DNA of 64,000 nucleotides from Blastobasis lacticolella (lineage: Eukaryota; Arthropoda; Insecta; Lepidoptera; Blastobasidae): positions 2,729,001 through 2,793,000 of the forward strand of contig LR990055.1 in the NCBI GenBank assembly GCA_905147135.1. The letters are read 5' to 3'. Below the pieces are notes generated by a model, which saw only the letters and a program-made list of their open reading frames with translations, did not search any database and was not told where the DNA came from. A program made the translations under genes and the position numbers. This document shows, one piece after another, positions 45,863-57,006 of the stretch. Numbering within the stretch: position 1 is the first letter of the stretch; each line of letters starts with the position of its first letter.

Positions 45863-46257
45863 CATGTCGCAGCCAAATGGTTAAATTAGCCGGTTAATTA
45901 AACGGCTAGCTATTTAAGCAGGTATTTCATTGAAAATTGGCCAAATTCTCGAACTTTGAAAGTAAAGTCAAATGAACGATATTGCCTCGAGTTTACGGAG
46001 CTCTTCCATTCATTGTCATAATGCTAACCTAAAATAACCGAATAGAAACCTAATGCAAACTATTATTATACTTTGAAGTTATTGTGGGTAGGTTAGCATT
46101 GGAACAATGTGTGGAAGAGCTGCGTAAACTCGAGGCAATATCGTTCTTTCAACATCACTTTAAATTATTATGAAACTGGCAAATTTTCAACTAAATAATT
46201 GCTCAAAAAAATAGCCGTTTAGTTAACCGGCTAATTTAACCATATGGCTGCGACATA
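45863..46257. mobile_element. foldback MITE inside the larger inverted repeat
   Basis: ATGTCGCAGCCAAATGGTTA and TAACCATATGGCTGCGACAT are the ends. GCCGGTTAATTAAACGGCTA pairs with TAGCCGTTTAGTTAACCGGC. Further in, 'cgatattgcctcgagtttac' pairs with 'gtaaactcgaggcaatatcg' and 'gctaacct' with 'aggttagc'. So the arms pair over most of ~395 bp. Confidence 0.85.
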
Positions 46258-46284
46258 CATACATGGTTACTAGTATTAGTATTT

Positions 46285-46625
46285 TAAGAGAGGTAGGGCA
46301 TAGCGGGGTATCTCGTTCGAATTGGAGCCGCCCGACTGGGGAAGTACCTCCTCCACCACAGAATATCGCAGCTAAACAATACTCTTTTAAATAGTATTGT
46401 GTTTCTGCCGGTGAGTAAGGTTTCCAGTGCTCCATGGGGTGGGGATTTGGAGAACTGTGGCTTTGGCAGTGGAGTGGCATTTGCCTTTTTGCTGTTAAGG
46501 CAACGTGTTATAGAGGTGGGCAACGCATTGGCGATACTCTTGGTGTTGCTAATGTCTATAGGCAGTGGTGACCACTTTACATCAGGTGGCCCGCTTGTCT
46601 GTTTGCCTAACGTATGACAAAAAAA
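46285..46625 (+). repeat. dispersed repeat C
   Basis: Collinear with 8490-8835 over its whole length, from 'agaggtagggcatagcgg' to the A-rich end. It lies between the two halves of the outer inverted repeat. Confidence 0.85.
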
Positions 46626-46869
46626 ATAAAAAAAATTAAAGATCTAATGAGTACAAGATAGAATGTATGTACAAAATTTAGATAGAAGATAGTTGAGAAG
46701 CTGTTCTCTTGACTGCAATAGGCAATTCAGTGTCATCATTTTCTTCTTGTTATCGTGTCAATGATAACATAGGTTATAGTTTATTTGTTAATTATTATTA
46801 TTTATATTTTTACAATGCTGTAATTATTTGAATTTTAATGATTTAATTAATTATTCTATTTACTGAGAA

Positions 46870-47774
46870 CTTAATGTAATAATTATTGTTATGAATTCAT
46901 ACATTAAAATATTGTTTTGACAACTAGATAAGTACCTAAACTACTGCCTAACCTATACTATTCGTTTGTTATGTATTTATTGAATAAATAACCTTAAATT
47001 GAATAAATATGTTTGACTTTGAGTTCGTAAACATAAAACATCATACCTACCTACCTAAATAACATAAACACGCGATATCAGACTAAACCCAACTCAGGCT
47101 ACCGGTTTAACCTTGTCAGCTCTGACGTCGGCGCTAGTGACGTCATCGGTGGGCACGGTTAGTTCTCAGAATTTCAGCTGTGAGTCAGCTTGGTGCTACC
47201 TAATTTTGTTTGTTTGCGAACCTTTAGTCACTGTTAGGTAAGTGTGGTGCTATGTGCGTAACCGTCACCATTTATCGCCTTCCTATGATTGTTCAATGAG
47301 ATCGTCACGGAGTGCCAAGGGGCTGCCGAGACTGTTCAACCTGTCTCAGAGTTAACGGGACAAATAGTCATATTCATACACAAGACATAAACGAGATAAA
47401 GAGTTATGGGAGGTTTATAGAAGGTTTAAAATATGGTTCTCGAAAAACATCGCATAATAGCGCTAAAACGCTCAATAACGGGTTCGTAGAGTAGGCTGAT
47501 CCCTTCTACAAATCTCTGATAACCTATATTAGTGGCAAACATGGCCGTCACACGAACAGCTGATTTTATTCGCTCTTTTATCCTGAAGAGGATGTGCAAA
47601 GTGGATACATCCATACAAACATGACTTCTATAATTTTCCTTGGAACTCCGTTTTGATAGAAAATTTCGTCACATTTGCGATTGATTGATTGATTTTGTTA
47701 TCCGAATAAATGAATTGAATTGAAAAAGATTCGCGAAATAAATCAGCTCCTTCATACATTTTCGCCGAATTACT
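46870..47774. other. no gene supported
   Basis: A moderately GC-rich patch (47095-47245) contains 'gacgtcatcggtgggcac' and 'gtcactgttaggtaagtgtg', the latter a donor-like GTAAGT. It could be an untranslated first exon, but no partner exon is identifiable. Confidence 0.3.
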
Positions 47775-48299
47775 AAATTAAATTTTGTATGAAACAGCTG
47801 ATTTTTTTACGCGATTTCAGAGTTGTTGCCATAGTAACAGTTGTTTGTTACCACGAGCACATGAATACAGTATACCTTGGTACCATCCAAAGTCACCCTG
47901 TACACCAGCCCTATAGGTATCTACTGTACTACTTAGATATTCTGGGTGGCTACACAGCAAAAGGTCAACGAAGGTCAAAGAAGGTCGCAAAGTCGCGATA
48001 GTCGTGGCGCAGTCAAAGGTGTGTTTTGCACCAAAACTATTGATCCACAGACTATTTTTAGTGGTGATAGTCGAGGCGAATAGCCGCAAAATCAGGCTTT
48101 ATGCGGGCATTGCAGATGTAATCCACTAAAAGAGTGAGGCAATCTAGTAAGCAGGACACCTGATGGTAAGTGGTCACTGCCGCGAAGGGATTGTGTTTGG
48201 ACTAATGATTCCTAGCTCAGGCTAAAAAGTTTCCATATTATGTTTTTCATAGTATCACAGCTAAGTTGACTTCTCGTGGAAAAGATTAGAAATTTCTGT

Positions 48300-48430
48300 A
48301 GGCATTGAGTAAGTTATAGAGGTGGGCAACGCATTGGCGATCCTCTTGGTGTTGCTAATGTCTATAGGCAGTGGTGACCACTTCCCATCAGGTGGCCCGT
48401 TTGCTTGTTTGCCTACCGTATGATATATAA
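48300..48430 (+). repeat. repeat C tail fragment
   Basis: 'gttatagaggtgggcaacgc', 'tcttggtgttgctaatgtct', 'ggtgaccacttcccatcagg' and a poly-A-like end. Confidence 0.8.
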
Positions 48431-48723
48431 AAAAAAAGTTATTTGAGTCGTTAAATGAGACAGAAAGAAAGTAAACAGGAAGTCGCCGGGTTTTCTGATA
48501 GGTACCGGAAAAATGATAGGATCACGTGTTTACAGGGATCGAAACTGCGTGCGGGTGAAACCCTGAACTAATATTGTAAGGAGCAAAAGTTTGCGAGTTT
48601 GTATTCTGTGGTTGGAGGAACCTTTGAAACTACTGAAGCATTTTTGAAAATTCTTTCACTAATGAGGAGCTACATTATATCCGAATGGCCACTTTTCATT
48701 CCTGACGATCAAATAATAGGGTC

Positions 48724-48850
48724 ATCATCATCATCAGATCAGCCAAAATACGACCACTGCGGGCATATGCCTCCCCCCTAGAGATCTCTGTGCCTTCTGC
48801 AGCCAGCTGGTACCTGCGGTTTTTACCAGGTCTTGGGCCCACCTTGTTCC
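48724..48850 (+). repeat. common lepidopteran interspersed repeat, remnant
   Basis: 'tcatcatcatcagatcagcc', 'cgaccactgcgggcatatgc', 'ctccccc' and 'caccttgttcctgat' fit the repeat whose consensus has 'cgtccactgctggacatagg'. The family is known from moths; assignment is from memory of the consensus. Confidence 0.55.
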
Positions 48851-49199
48851 TGATTAAAATAGGATACTATTCTGAACAATAATAGGATCCCGCGGGATAG
48901 TTGAACAATTATTTATTTCAGTGATCCAAACTGCGAAGAGGCTATTTTTAGATAAAGATGAGGACTGTCACCGCATTAAATCGCATGGCTTTCACGTTGT
49001 GGTGAACGTGCGAGTTAGTCTCGTTGTTACAAATGCAAAATACATGTTATCTGCTTTGTCACGTGTATTGTAGTGTGTGGGAAACGGCTGGGGATAAGAG
49101 AGTAAATGTAGGTACATAGTTTGCTTCCTTGTCCTACTAACATACTTCATAATTCATATCAAATAGTAGTTAAAGTCCGTTTTTTTTGCCCCTACGTAT

Positions 49200-49320
49200 G
49201 TCTCTATTCTTGAACAGCTCGCCTCGAGTCGAATGGTTTTCAATTTTTATTTTCGGATTGAAATTATCGCGATTCGGATGCTTGACGCTATGTCCCTTAT
49301 ATTTGAACTAAGTTGCTATA
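49200..49320. repeat. dispersed repeat F
   Basis: 'ctattcttgaacagctcgcc', 'tcgagtcgaatggttttcaa' and 'tttattttcgg' are collinear with 63910-63970. Confidence 0.6.
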
Positions 49321-49612
49321 GCTAAGAACTATAAAATAAATATTGAACTTTTCATGGCAGTTTTGAAAACACAATCTCAAACCAAAACTGAAAAACGCAC
49401 AACTCGAAGAGAGTGTGTCAAAATTAGGCGATTGTAAATTTCTCCAAGATCTCCAAGAATAAATTTACAATAGCGATTATTTATGTTTAGCAGGCTGAGA
49501 TGGATCATTCGCATCATATGTATAGGCCGAATCAAAGCCGTTTGTGCGGATAGCAGGAAAGATTCACGATATAAGGATGGAACGACTAGTAATTCCAGTA
49601 AAGCAACTGCCA

Positions 49613-49940
49613 GCTCATCTCCAACCCGCCTGCCAAGCGTGGAGATTATGGCAATAACCTCCGTGGGAGAGGCCCTAAGTCCTGAAGTGGACTGCTATGG
49701 GCTGTGATGATGAACTGCCATCTGACCTTCGAGATCCTGTTATCGGGGGAACCTGACCAGAGTGGATCGTGGTTACACATTCAGTCACCTGAATGTGCAG
49801 GTTTCATCACGATGCTCTCCCTCACCTTTAGAGCAACGGTTAGTTTTTAACCTATTATACATAATACATAACTCAAAAAACTTATTGATACCTAAATGGC
49901 GTCACTGGGGTTCCCGTTACCGTTAGCCAAGGCCGCCGAC
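49613..49940. repeat. repeat H fragment followed by reversed SINE A
   Basis: 49613-49712 is the last third of repeat H ('ctccaacccgcctgccaagc' to 'gtggactgctatgggctgtg'). It runs directly into reversed SINE A ('aactgccatctgaccttcga' to 'gcgtcactggggttcccg'). Confidence 0.75.
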
Positions 49941-50147
49941 CTTTTCTTATTACACTTGAAGATAAATTAAATGAAATAGCATAACAAATAATAATTCTTC
50001 GAAACTTAAAAAGTGGTGCACGCATAATCATCAAACTTCACACACACACTCGCAAATAAATAGTTGAAACATTGTACAGTATACCAACTTATCTGTTCAT
50101 CTGACGGTGGCGCCACTGGTCAGGACGAGGGCGTTTTGAACTGTACC

Positions 50148-50280
50148 ATCGTAGCTCCCGAACGGATGGACCGATTTGGATGCGGTTCTCTCTATTTGAA
50201 AGCCAGTTTAATCGAGATGGTTCTTTGCTTTGTTACATTAAAATCGGTTTTGTAGTTTAGAAACTATTTGAGTTTAAGTA
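50148..50280 (+). repeat. dispersed repeat G
   Basis: Nearly identical to 33040-33160: 'gaacggatggaccgatttgg', 'gaaagccagtttaatcgaga', 'atcggttttgtagtttag'. Confidence 0.8.
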
Positions 50281-50545
50281 AACTCATCATCACAGCCCAT
50301 AACAGTCCACTGCAGGACTTAGGGCCTCTCCCACGAAAGGGGAGGTTATTGCCATAATCTCCACGCTTGGCAGGCGGGTTGGAGATCGCAGTGTTTAAAT
50401 AATACAATGGAAAATGCTGCTGCCCATTTTCCAGACTACGGAGACTCTTGATCTTATGCCTCGAAAACATTAGTCGCCTTGTACGACACCCATGAGTGTA
50501 AGGGGCTGGTGCTATTCTACTCTGCCGGACACCACACGGCCAAAG
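50281..50545 (-). repeat. dispersed repeat H, reversed
   Basis: From 'tcatcatcacagcccataac' to 'tctgccggacaccacacggc', the reverse of 27000-27262. Confidence 0.85.
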
Positions 50546-50589
50546 TAGACTAGGTCAAGGATTATCCGATTTTTTCTCTTGGTTAGGTT

Positions 50590-50715
50590 ACATAGGCATA
50601 CAAACATAAAGCTCACGCCTGTGTCCCACAGGTGGGATAGACAGAGACCCCGCCGCTTTGCTCTATCCTGACAGAACACCCTAGCCTCGTATATATCCAC
50701 AACTCTTTTAGGTAA
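50590..50715 (-). repeat. repeat D tail fragment, reversed
   Basis: 'aaagctcacgcctgtgtccc', 'acaggtgggatagacagaga' and 'cctagcctcgtatatatcca'. Confidence 0.75.
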
Positions 50716-50755
50716 GGTTATAGTACAATAATGCCTTATGCGCTTATTACACATT

Positions 50756-50982
50756 CCTAAATTCAGTGACTGAATTCAGAATCAAAAGGCGTGAGAGCAA
50801 ACCAAAGTGCAATGTATTACTCATAGAATAAGGTCCAATTTTTCATCTCGGATTTTTGAAAAGCGGAGCGACGCGTGACTTAATATAAGTGATACAAAAA
50901 TGGACCTTATTGCATGAGCAATACATTACACTTTGATTTGCTCTCACGCTTTTTGTTTCTGAATTCAGTTACTAAATTCAGG
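50756..50982. mobile_element. foldback MITE with ~90-bp arms
   Basis: CCTAAATTCAGTGACTGAAT at the left is inverted at the right as 'gaattcagttactaaattcagg'. The arms continue with 'ggcgtgagagcaaacc' against 'tttgctctcacgc', and 'gtgcaatgtattactcat' against 'atgagcaatacattacac'. The whole 227 bp would fold into one hairpin. Confidence 0.85.
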
Positions 50983-51185
50983 AGTATCGATTTTGTCCAC
51001 TGACCTGAAAATGGTGGCATTGTAAATCGAGATTTCTAGATAAGTGTGAGTTTTGTTTTGACGCGGCACGCACACACTGACAGAATCACATTGACAAACA
51101 AATCGTAAAAACACAGTAAACATCGCACACAGGCAAAGGTATCAGAGCAAAGCGGCGTTCACACTGACAGGTGGGTAATGGTTTT

Positions 51186-51470
51186 TTTTTATGTCATGCT
51201 TTAGGCAAACAGGCAATTGGGCCACCTGATGGAAAGTGGTCACCACTGCCTATAGACATTAGCAACACCAAGAGTATCGCTAATGCGTAACCCACTTCTA
51301 TAACACGTTGCTCTGGCAGCATAAAAGCAAATGCCCCTCCACTGCCAAAGCCACGGTTCCCCAAATCCCCACCCCATGGAGCACTGGAGACCTGACTCAC
51401 CGCCAGAAACACAATACTATTTAAAAGAGTATTGTTTAGCTGCGGTATTCTGTAAGGTATGTGGTGGGAA
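51186..51470 (-). repeat. dispersed repeat C, reversed
   Basis: 'gggccacctgatggaaagtg', 'ctatagacattagcaacacc', 'ccaaatccccaccccatgga' and 'agtattgtttagctgcggta' give the reverse of 8500-8830. Confidence 0.85.
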
Positions 51471-51975
51471 TTCATACTAATTGTGCCCAAAAGAGTACTG
51501 TATATCGTTCTGGTTATTTATTGGTAGTGATTACGGTGGAAATTAATGCTAATTGTGTTCAAAATAGTAATGTCTAATGTTCTAGTTATTTGTTTCGGTG
51601 TAATATGAAAGGATGTTTACCGTTGTAACTTTACGGAATTATGAGTGAAGTTTCTTCGCTTCGTTTTGTAAATTGTTGGGTTAGAAAGTATATACGTACA
51701 GTTGAGTTCGTGAGATTCATCAATCAAACATATGTACATCTGCTCAGATATATAAGTCCCCTTCCATGTACATTTATATTTGAAGCCTTGGCAATGCTCA
51801 CATATTAATGAACTCGACTGTACATTATTCGGTGTTCTTTTTCACGTTCGCACCGTTGTAAAGTCACATAATTTGGTACTTTACTATTATGTACTAATTC
51901 CACCAGTTATTGGTGCTTGTTTTTGGCATTTTGATTTATTTATTTACAGCGTAAAGCATATCGACCAACTCATAA

Positions 51976-52018
51976 CCAGTATAAAAGGAGCTAATTTGCG
52001 TCTATAAGACGCTAGCTC
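51976..52018. repeat. palindromic mini-element, truncated copy
   Basis: CCAGTATAAAAGGAGCTAAT followed by 'tgcgtctataagacgctagc'. The second arm is missing. Confidence 0.6.
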
Positions 52019-52337
52019 TATTTCCTATTCTGGGCTGTAAGGTACATTACTGCCTTTCGGTCCAATTTGGTAGTAGGATATTTTTTTATTAGATAACATG
52101 GCGCCCAACAATGGGCATGGGCAACAGCACTCATAATAACAATTTAAAAAATGTCTATTAATTAATCTTTAGATAATAGACCACCACCTCAATTACCAAT
52201 TTACTAACCTACTACTAACCTAATTTAATTTACTAATACTAATTTACCCCAAGACAGCACGTCAATCATTCCATAAACCAATATGGCCGCCGCCCAATGA
52301 CGTTACGTTCTTAACTTCTCAATGACGCATGAGGCGT

Positions 52338-52416
52338 GCGGGGCGCGGGGCGCGGGGCGCGGGGCGTCCGTCGGAATGGACCGTTTATATACCCCGCGTG
52401 GACTCTGTGCAAACCA
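52338..52416 (+). promoter_or_regulatory. TATA promoter with upstream GC-box heptamers
   Basis: TATATA at 52386-52391 lies 30 bp before an initiator-like CCAGTTT (A at 52416). Four tandem GCGGGGC heptamers (52338-52365) lie just upstream and resemble GC boxes. The predicted transcript reaches an ATG at 52480 after 64 nt. The arrangement fits a focused pol II promoter; it was not tested. Confidence 0.7.
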
Positions 52417-52479
52417 GTTTCGTCCAAGAAGTAAACAAAGCAACACCTCTCACGAGAGCAACATTCGCCTTAAGGAGCA

Positions 52480-55400
52480 ATGGGTACGTCGAACTCCTTT
52501 CGTTGTCATGTCACCTCTACCTCTAAAAAATCAAATAAACCGCTCACTCTAAACAATAAAATAAATAGTTAACAATGGCATGTGCCTAGCCCCCTTTCCC
52601 CGTGTTTGTTTTGGTTAGCTTGTAATTTTTTTTTAATTTAACCGTGTCAGGTAGACTAGCTTGGTTTAGCAACCAGAGCAGGTATAAAAATTTTCGCTCA
52701 CAAGCTTGTTATTAATACTATCCCATTCATCCCATAGTCCACAAATCCCATGGATTTTCAGTGTAATTTCCAAGAGGATAAATAGCGTAGGGGATTAGGG
52801 ATATCAACCATCTCCCTGTCCATTTTCAAAATGATGAGCTTCCTCATGAGCATCATTGACAATCAACTGACATTTAATGAATTCATTACATTTGTTTACA
52901 TGTCATAAATAACTGGGCCAAGCACGCGACGTCTGCGCTTAAAAACGTGACTCTGATTATCGATTCACGTGAGGTTTCTAACCTCGAAACTAAATAAAAA
53001 TCTATATAAAAGACTCCTACATCAATTAAAAAGTTCGAAGGGCTTTCAATAGTTTTATCTTCACGTAAGGTCTCCAAATTTTGCTTTCTATATAGTTTTC
53101 CTACTTAACTTTACCCAAAACTTATATTATTGCTTCAGTAAACCTAGATATCTCGTTAACATTCGTTTCAAACGCTATTGATTTTCATTTAAATACGGAA
53201 GGAAAGCCATAGAAATTGCCGCTGCGACCTTGGATTCATAAACCCAGCATCGTGTGCGACTTTGCAGCACGCAGACGCAACGTGACCTGTCGCGTCATCA
53301 AAATAATTACATACATATATGAAGTATGTATGTGCGCTTTCAGTCCATTTCAGTTACGTCACATACGTAAATTCCCTGTATTGTTCGAGCTAAGTGCCTA
53401 TTAAGTCAAGAATCAAACATAAGAATTTCGAGTACCTATGAGTTGTCATTGATATTGAAGGTGATGAATATTTCTGCAAGATGTATCGGATTCGAATCGG
53501 ACTGCTCCCATTATTGAAAAATACCTATATAGCTATCCTTTCAACTTAACAGATCAACGACCTTTCTTTTGTAAAAAATTTAGTCCATGCGAAAACGGCC
53601 TTTTGCGCACTAGTAAGTTGGGGTAGAATCGACCCGTCTAGATAGTGTAGCGTATATACCGAGGTTTATATAGATACCACTGCTCGTGCTAATTGGATTC
53701 TCCATGTCGATACTCGGATATTGAGATAAAATAGTACTCTTCGCAATATTGATGAATACGTATCTTTAATGGAAAGTTTTCCAGACGTCCCGGATACGAA
53801 AATTATGTATGTGTGAAGCTATAACGCCGGCTGGAAAACACATTATCTGGCATTTTGCCATAATCCACACTCGTATGTTATCTCGAGTATGGATCCATAT
53901 GCTATCATGGCATAGCTAGCTATGACGTACGTAGGCACATAGGTTGCTAATAGTAGAGTCATCACATTACTGACTGTCAATATTGACTGAATCATGACAC
54001 CAATACCGCTATACCCACACACAATACAGAGCATAACGCTTTCCCAATTACGTGACTAATTGTTTCCTTTGTTCTTTTCAGAAACCTTAAATATAAAACC
54101 GTTAAGTAAGGGCCAAGAGTGGTCTCCAGATGCGCTGTCAGGCGTAGGGGCCACTGGGGCAGGCGGGGCGGGGGCCGAGCGCGCTCTCTCCGCCGCCTCC
54201 ACGTCCAGCGAGGAGCGGGCCATGCTACGCATCACGGGCCGCTGGGGCCCCGAGTGGTTGAGCTGACTCAGCACCAGGAACCATCCCAAGCCTGGCCTGC
54301 AATGGCCAGCGCACCACCCCCTGCCGCCGCCGCGCTGGGGGCCCCCGCGCCCGGCTTTGCACCTGTCCCTGCAGCAGTATGAGGATCTGGTCGCGAAAGC
54401 CGAGGCGCTACTGAGCCATCTCGTCGTCTCAGAAAACTATGACTCTGTCAACAACTTCATCACCCTCTACGACACGTATATGGCCGCCCCTGACGACAAC
54501 CTCCACGGATACTTCCAAAAATACAACCCACCCATCCGGCCGAAGAAGAACACCTGCGTCGGCTTAGGAATGGAGGCCATGAAGAAGCTGAAGAGTTTGG
54601 AGAAGGACTTCCCCGGCTTGACTCAGGCGATGATGCTGGTATCCTGCGATGAGAACATTACAGACCTCGTAGACTACACTACGTCCTTCCCTGGGCCCCA
54701 AGGGTTCCTCATAGAGACGGAGAAGGACCACGTGCTGCTGGCGATCCAAGTGAGGGTCGACGGCAGACCCGGCGTGTTTCTCTCCGACCTGGGTTACCAC
54801 ATCGCTCGAGTCGTCACCGTGATGGTTGATCGATGCTATCCGCATACTGGTAAGTTGTCGCCCTACCTTCATTTTCTTTGAAGTTTATGCTTATTTAGTT
54901 ATAGATCTTTATTAATGTCTTGTCGTTGTTATTTTTCAGGCTGGTTCACCCAATCGGACGAACCGCATTGCCGTAAAGAGTACAACTATCAATTTAACAT
55001 CAATAACACTAACTATGTGGAGTGGCATGAGAGGGAGACCCGCGGTGCCAAAGTGAAGGAGCGTCTGTCGCTGGTGTACGTTGCCAAGGCCTACCTTGGC
55101 GCTGTCAACGTCACTGAGAAGAGGAACCTGGTATGGGATTTGAGGTACGTAGTCAATGGTTTTAAGCGCAGTACCTATATTGTAATTCAAAAGAGATAGA
55201 AGAGTCACAAACGCATTAAACTTTCAAGATCGTAACTGAAAAGTGCTTGCTTACTATCATTTTAAATGAGATAAGATGATATCTAAGTACGTTCTGTCAC
55301 AGATTATGAACAAACAATAATTTTATTTGCCTATCCAGCGTATCTGGCTTCATTTATCACTACTATCACACTAACAGCTGATTACTCTGAATCTGATTAT

Positions 55401-56588
55401 ATGATAATAATAACAATGATGACTAATGAAAACCCAGTTGTTAGGGAGACATCCATCTATTTATAAAGCACGTGTTCAATATTCCTTCTTTTGATTTCAG
55501 GAGTCTTCTCGCCAGAGATCCCAAGGGACATCTGACGGCGGGTATATACTTCCCCCTCAAGCCGAAAACCCAGGAGTTCACTATGTTCTTCGAAGGTGTC
55601 AACGGAAAGACCAGGAAAAAGATCAAGTTCGAAACGTTCCTGGAAGTCCAGAAGGTAAGACTTGTTTGAACCTCAAGTCACATATCGAGTCCTAAACAAC
55701 AAATCATCATATCTTTAAAATCTTTATGAAGTTTGTGGGCATGATGAAATATTCCAGGCGTGTTATAATATATTCCCAAAATAACGGCATGACGTCAGGT
55801 TAGGTTTTCCCGCACACATACCCACATGTTTATTCCCGTTTGATAAATACGTCGCAGTCGAACACGCCACTCTGATAGTAAGCAGTAACTATCAGAACAG
55901 TCGTCGGAGCGTCGGAGTAGTGCCGGCTTAGAACTCTAATGCCGCCATTTACTAATAAATAAAATAAATATTCCTGAACAAATTCACACAGCGCCATCTA
56001 GCCCCAAACAAAGCAAAGCTTGTACTACGGGTGCTAGATAACCGATATGCTACTTAAATTCTTTTAAATACATACTTATTATACATAGAACACCCGTATT
56101 CAGACCCGTAACAGAAATTAAAATTCATCATTTCAATTTCTGCCCAGCTGGGAATCGAACCCAGGACCTCTTGCGTGGCAGACATGTTGCCCATTGAACC
56201 ACTCAGGTCGTCAATGACTTTTTTGATGTATGTAACTAATGTATAGTTGAATATATCCGATGCTCTTACTTAATAGGATGATGTTACTTATCATAGGTAA
56301 CCCTGCGTAGAGAAAACCTCTCCAGGGCTTCCATAAAATCTAATACGAATTTAGATATAGCTTATCTTTTATTACATTCCAGTAATAATAACAATTCAAT
56401 CTTCTCCCCAACAGATACCAGATGAAGTCGTGGATGAAGTGGAGCAGTGTAATGACCAGCTCCGTCTCCGAGACGGAGAGCTTCTGACCATCCTGAAGCG
56501 ACTGGCCACCATCGTCACTGATGAGGAGTACATGGCCGAACTGCTGGAAGTCAACGACAAAATCGTGCAGCTGTCTGCTGGTACTTAA
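52480..56588 (+). CDS. uncharacterised protein with Cys-His-Asp arrangement (six exons)
   Basis: Exons 52480..52483, 54082..54143, 54375..54849, 54940..55144, 55501..55654 and 56415..56588 keep one frame: 357 residues, no signal peptide or membrane segment, so probably cytosolic. The first coding exon is only ATGG, and the joined start is M-E-T-L-N. Exon 3 begins after CCCTGCAG. I do not recognise an annotated family. A plausible triad is C83 (KKNTCVGLG), H141 (TEKDHVLLAIQV) and D160 (FLSDLGYHIA). The H...VDGRP...L.D.G pattern recalls arylamine N-acetyltransferases and other papain-like folds. Later parts have GWFTQSDEPHCRKEYNYQF and a charged helical C-terminus (EQCNDQLRLRDGELLTILKR). The exon 2-3 junction is the weakest call: a 231-bp GC-rich intron that stays open upstream until a TGA at 54264. 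AATAAA is at 57001. Confidence 0.8.
52500..54081. other. intron 1 of the Cys-His-Asp gene
   Basis: AT-rich intron of about 1.6 kb between the 4-nt coding exon and exon 2. No other gene or recognisable repeat seen. Confidence 0.5.
55975..56212 (-). mobile_element. SINE family B in intron 5
   Basis: A reversed full-length copy: 'cacacagcgccatctagccc', 'cagacccgtaacagaaatta', 'gcccagctgggaatcgaacc', 'gaaccactcaggtcgtcaat'. It is closely similar to 5241-5478. Confidence 0.85.
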
Positions 56589-57000
56589 GCTGGATGGGAA
56601 TACCTTGAAGAAGAACTGTCGCTATTAGAAGATGGGTTGTCAGAAAGGGATCCAAAGTGTATTAGAGGGGTCAATTTTATTGTATTTTAGCAGATTCATG
56701 TAGTTCATTATCATTTGTAGTAGAGGAATGGTTACTTTGCTAAGAAAGTGTATCATATCATTTTGGACAGAGTTATCTTCTGTTCTCTAAATATGCTTGA
56801 AGTTATGTAATCAATCTTTCTTGTATATCGAAATAACTGTCACTAGTTATCCATTTATCAGTTTAAATTCAGTATTCGTAGCTTCCATGTTATTTTAGTA
56901 CGCTTAAGTGATTAGTACTTCTTTGTAACTTTCATATTGTAGTTTGGGTCTAGATTTTAATTAACAAACATTCTGAGACGTAATACGAGCATACGGCTTT

Positions 57001-57006
57001 AATAAA
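57001..57006 (+). promoter_or_regulatory. poly(A) signal
   Basis: AATAAA 412 nt after the stop of the Cys-His-Asp gene, followed within 30 nt by T-rich sequence. Confidence 0.7.

Larger units (their letters stand above)
45538..46815. repeat. nested inverted repeats, ~1.2 kb
   Basis: The outer arms are 45770-45865 and 46655-46768 ('ttgacacgataacaagaaca' against 'cttcttgttatcgtgtcaa'; 'gaactgcctattgcagtc' against 'gactgcaataggcaattc'). They continue at 45538-45577 and 46768-46810 ('aactgtaacctatg' against 'cataggttatagtt'). The left arm alone carries a ~190-bp AT-rich insert ending in (TTTA)n (45578-45766). Inside lie a second foldback (45863-46257) and a repeat C copy (46285-46625). Confidence 0.75.

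Noticed and set aside
47095..47245. Untranslated first exon of an unseen gene
   Set aside because: A GTAAGT-like donor and a GC-richer context were noticed, but no downstream partner exon could be identified.
54564..55208. Minus-strand ORFs opposite the Cys-His-Asp gene
   Set aside because: They overlap well-supported plus-strand exons and show no family motif.
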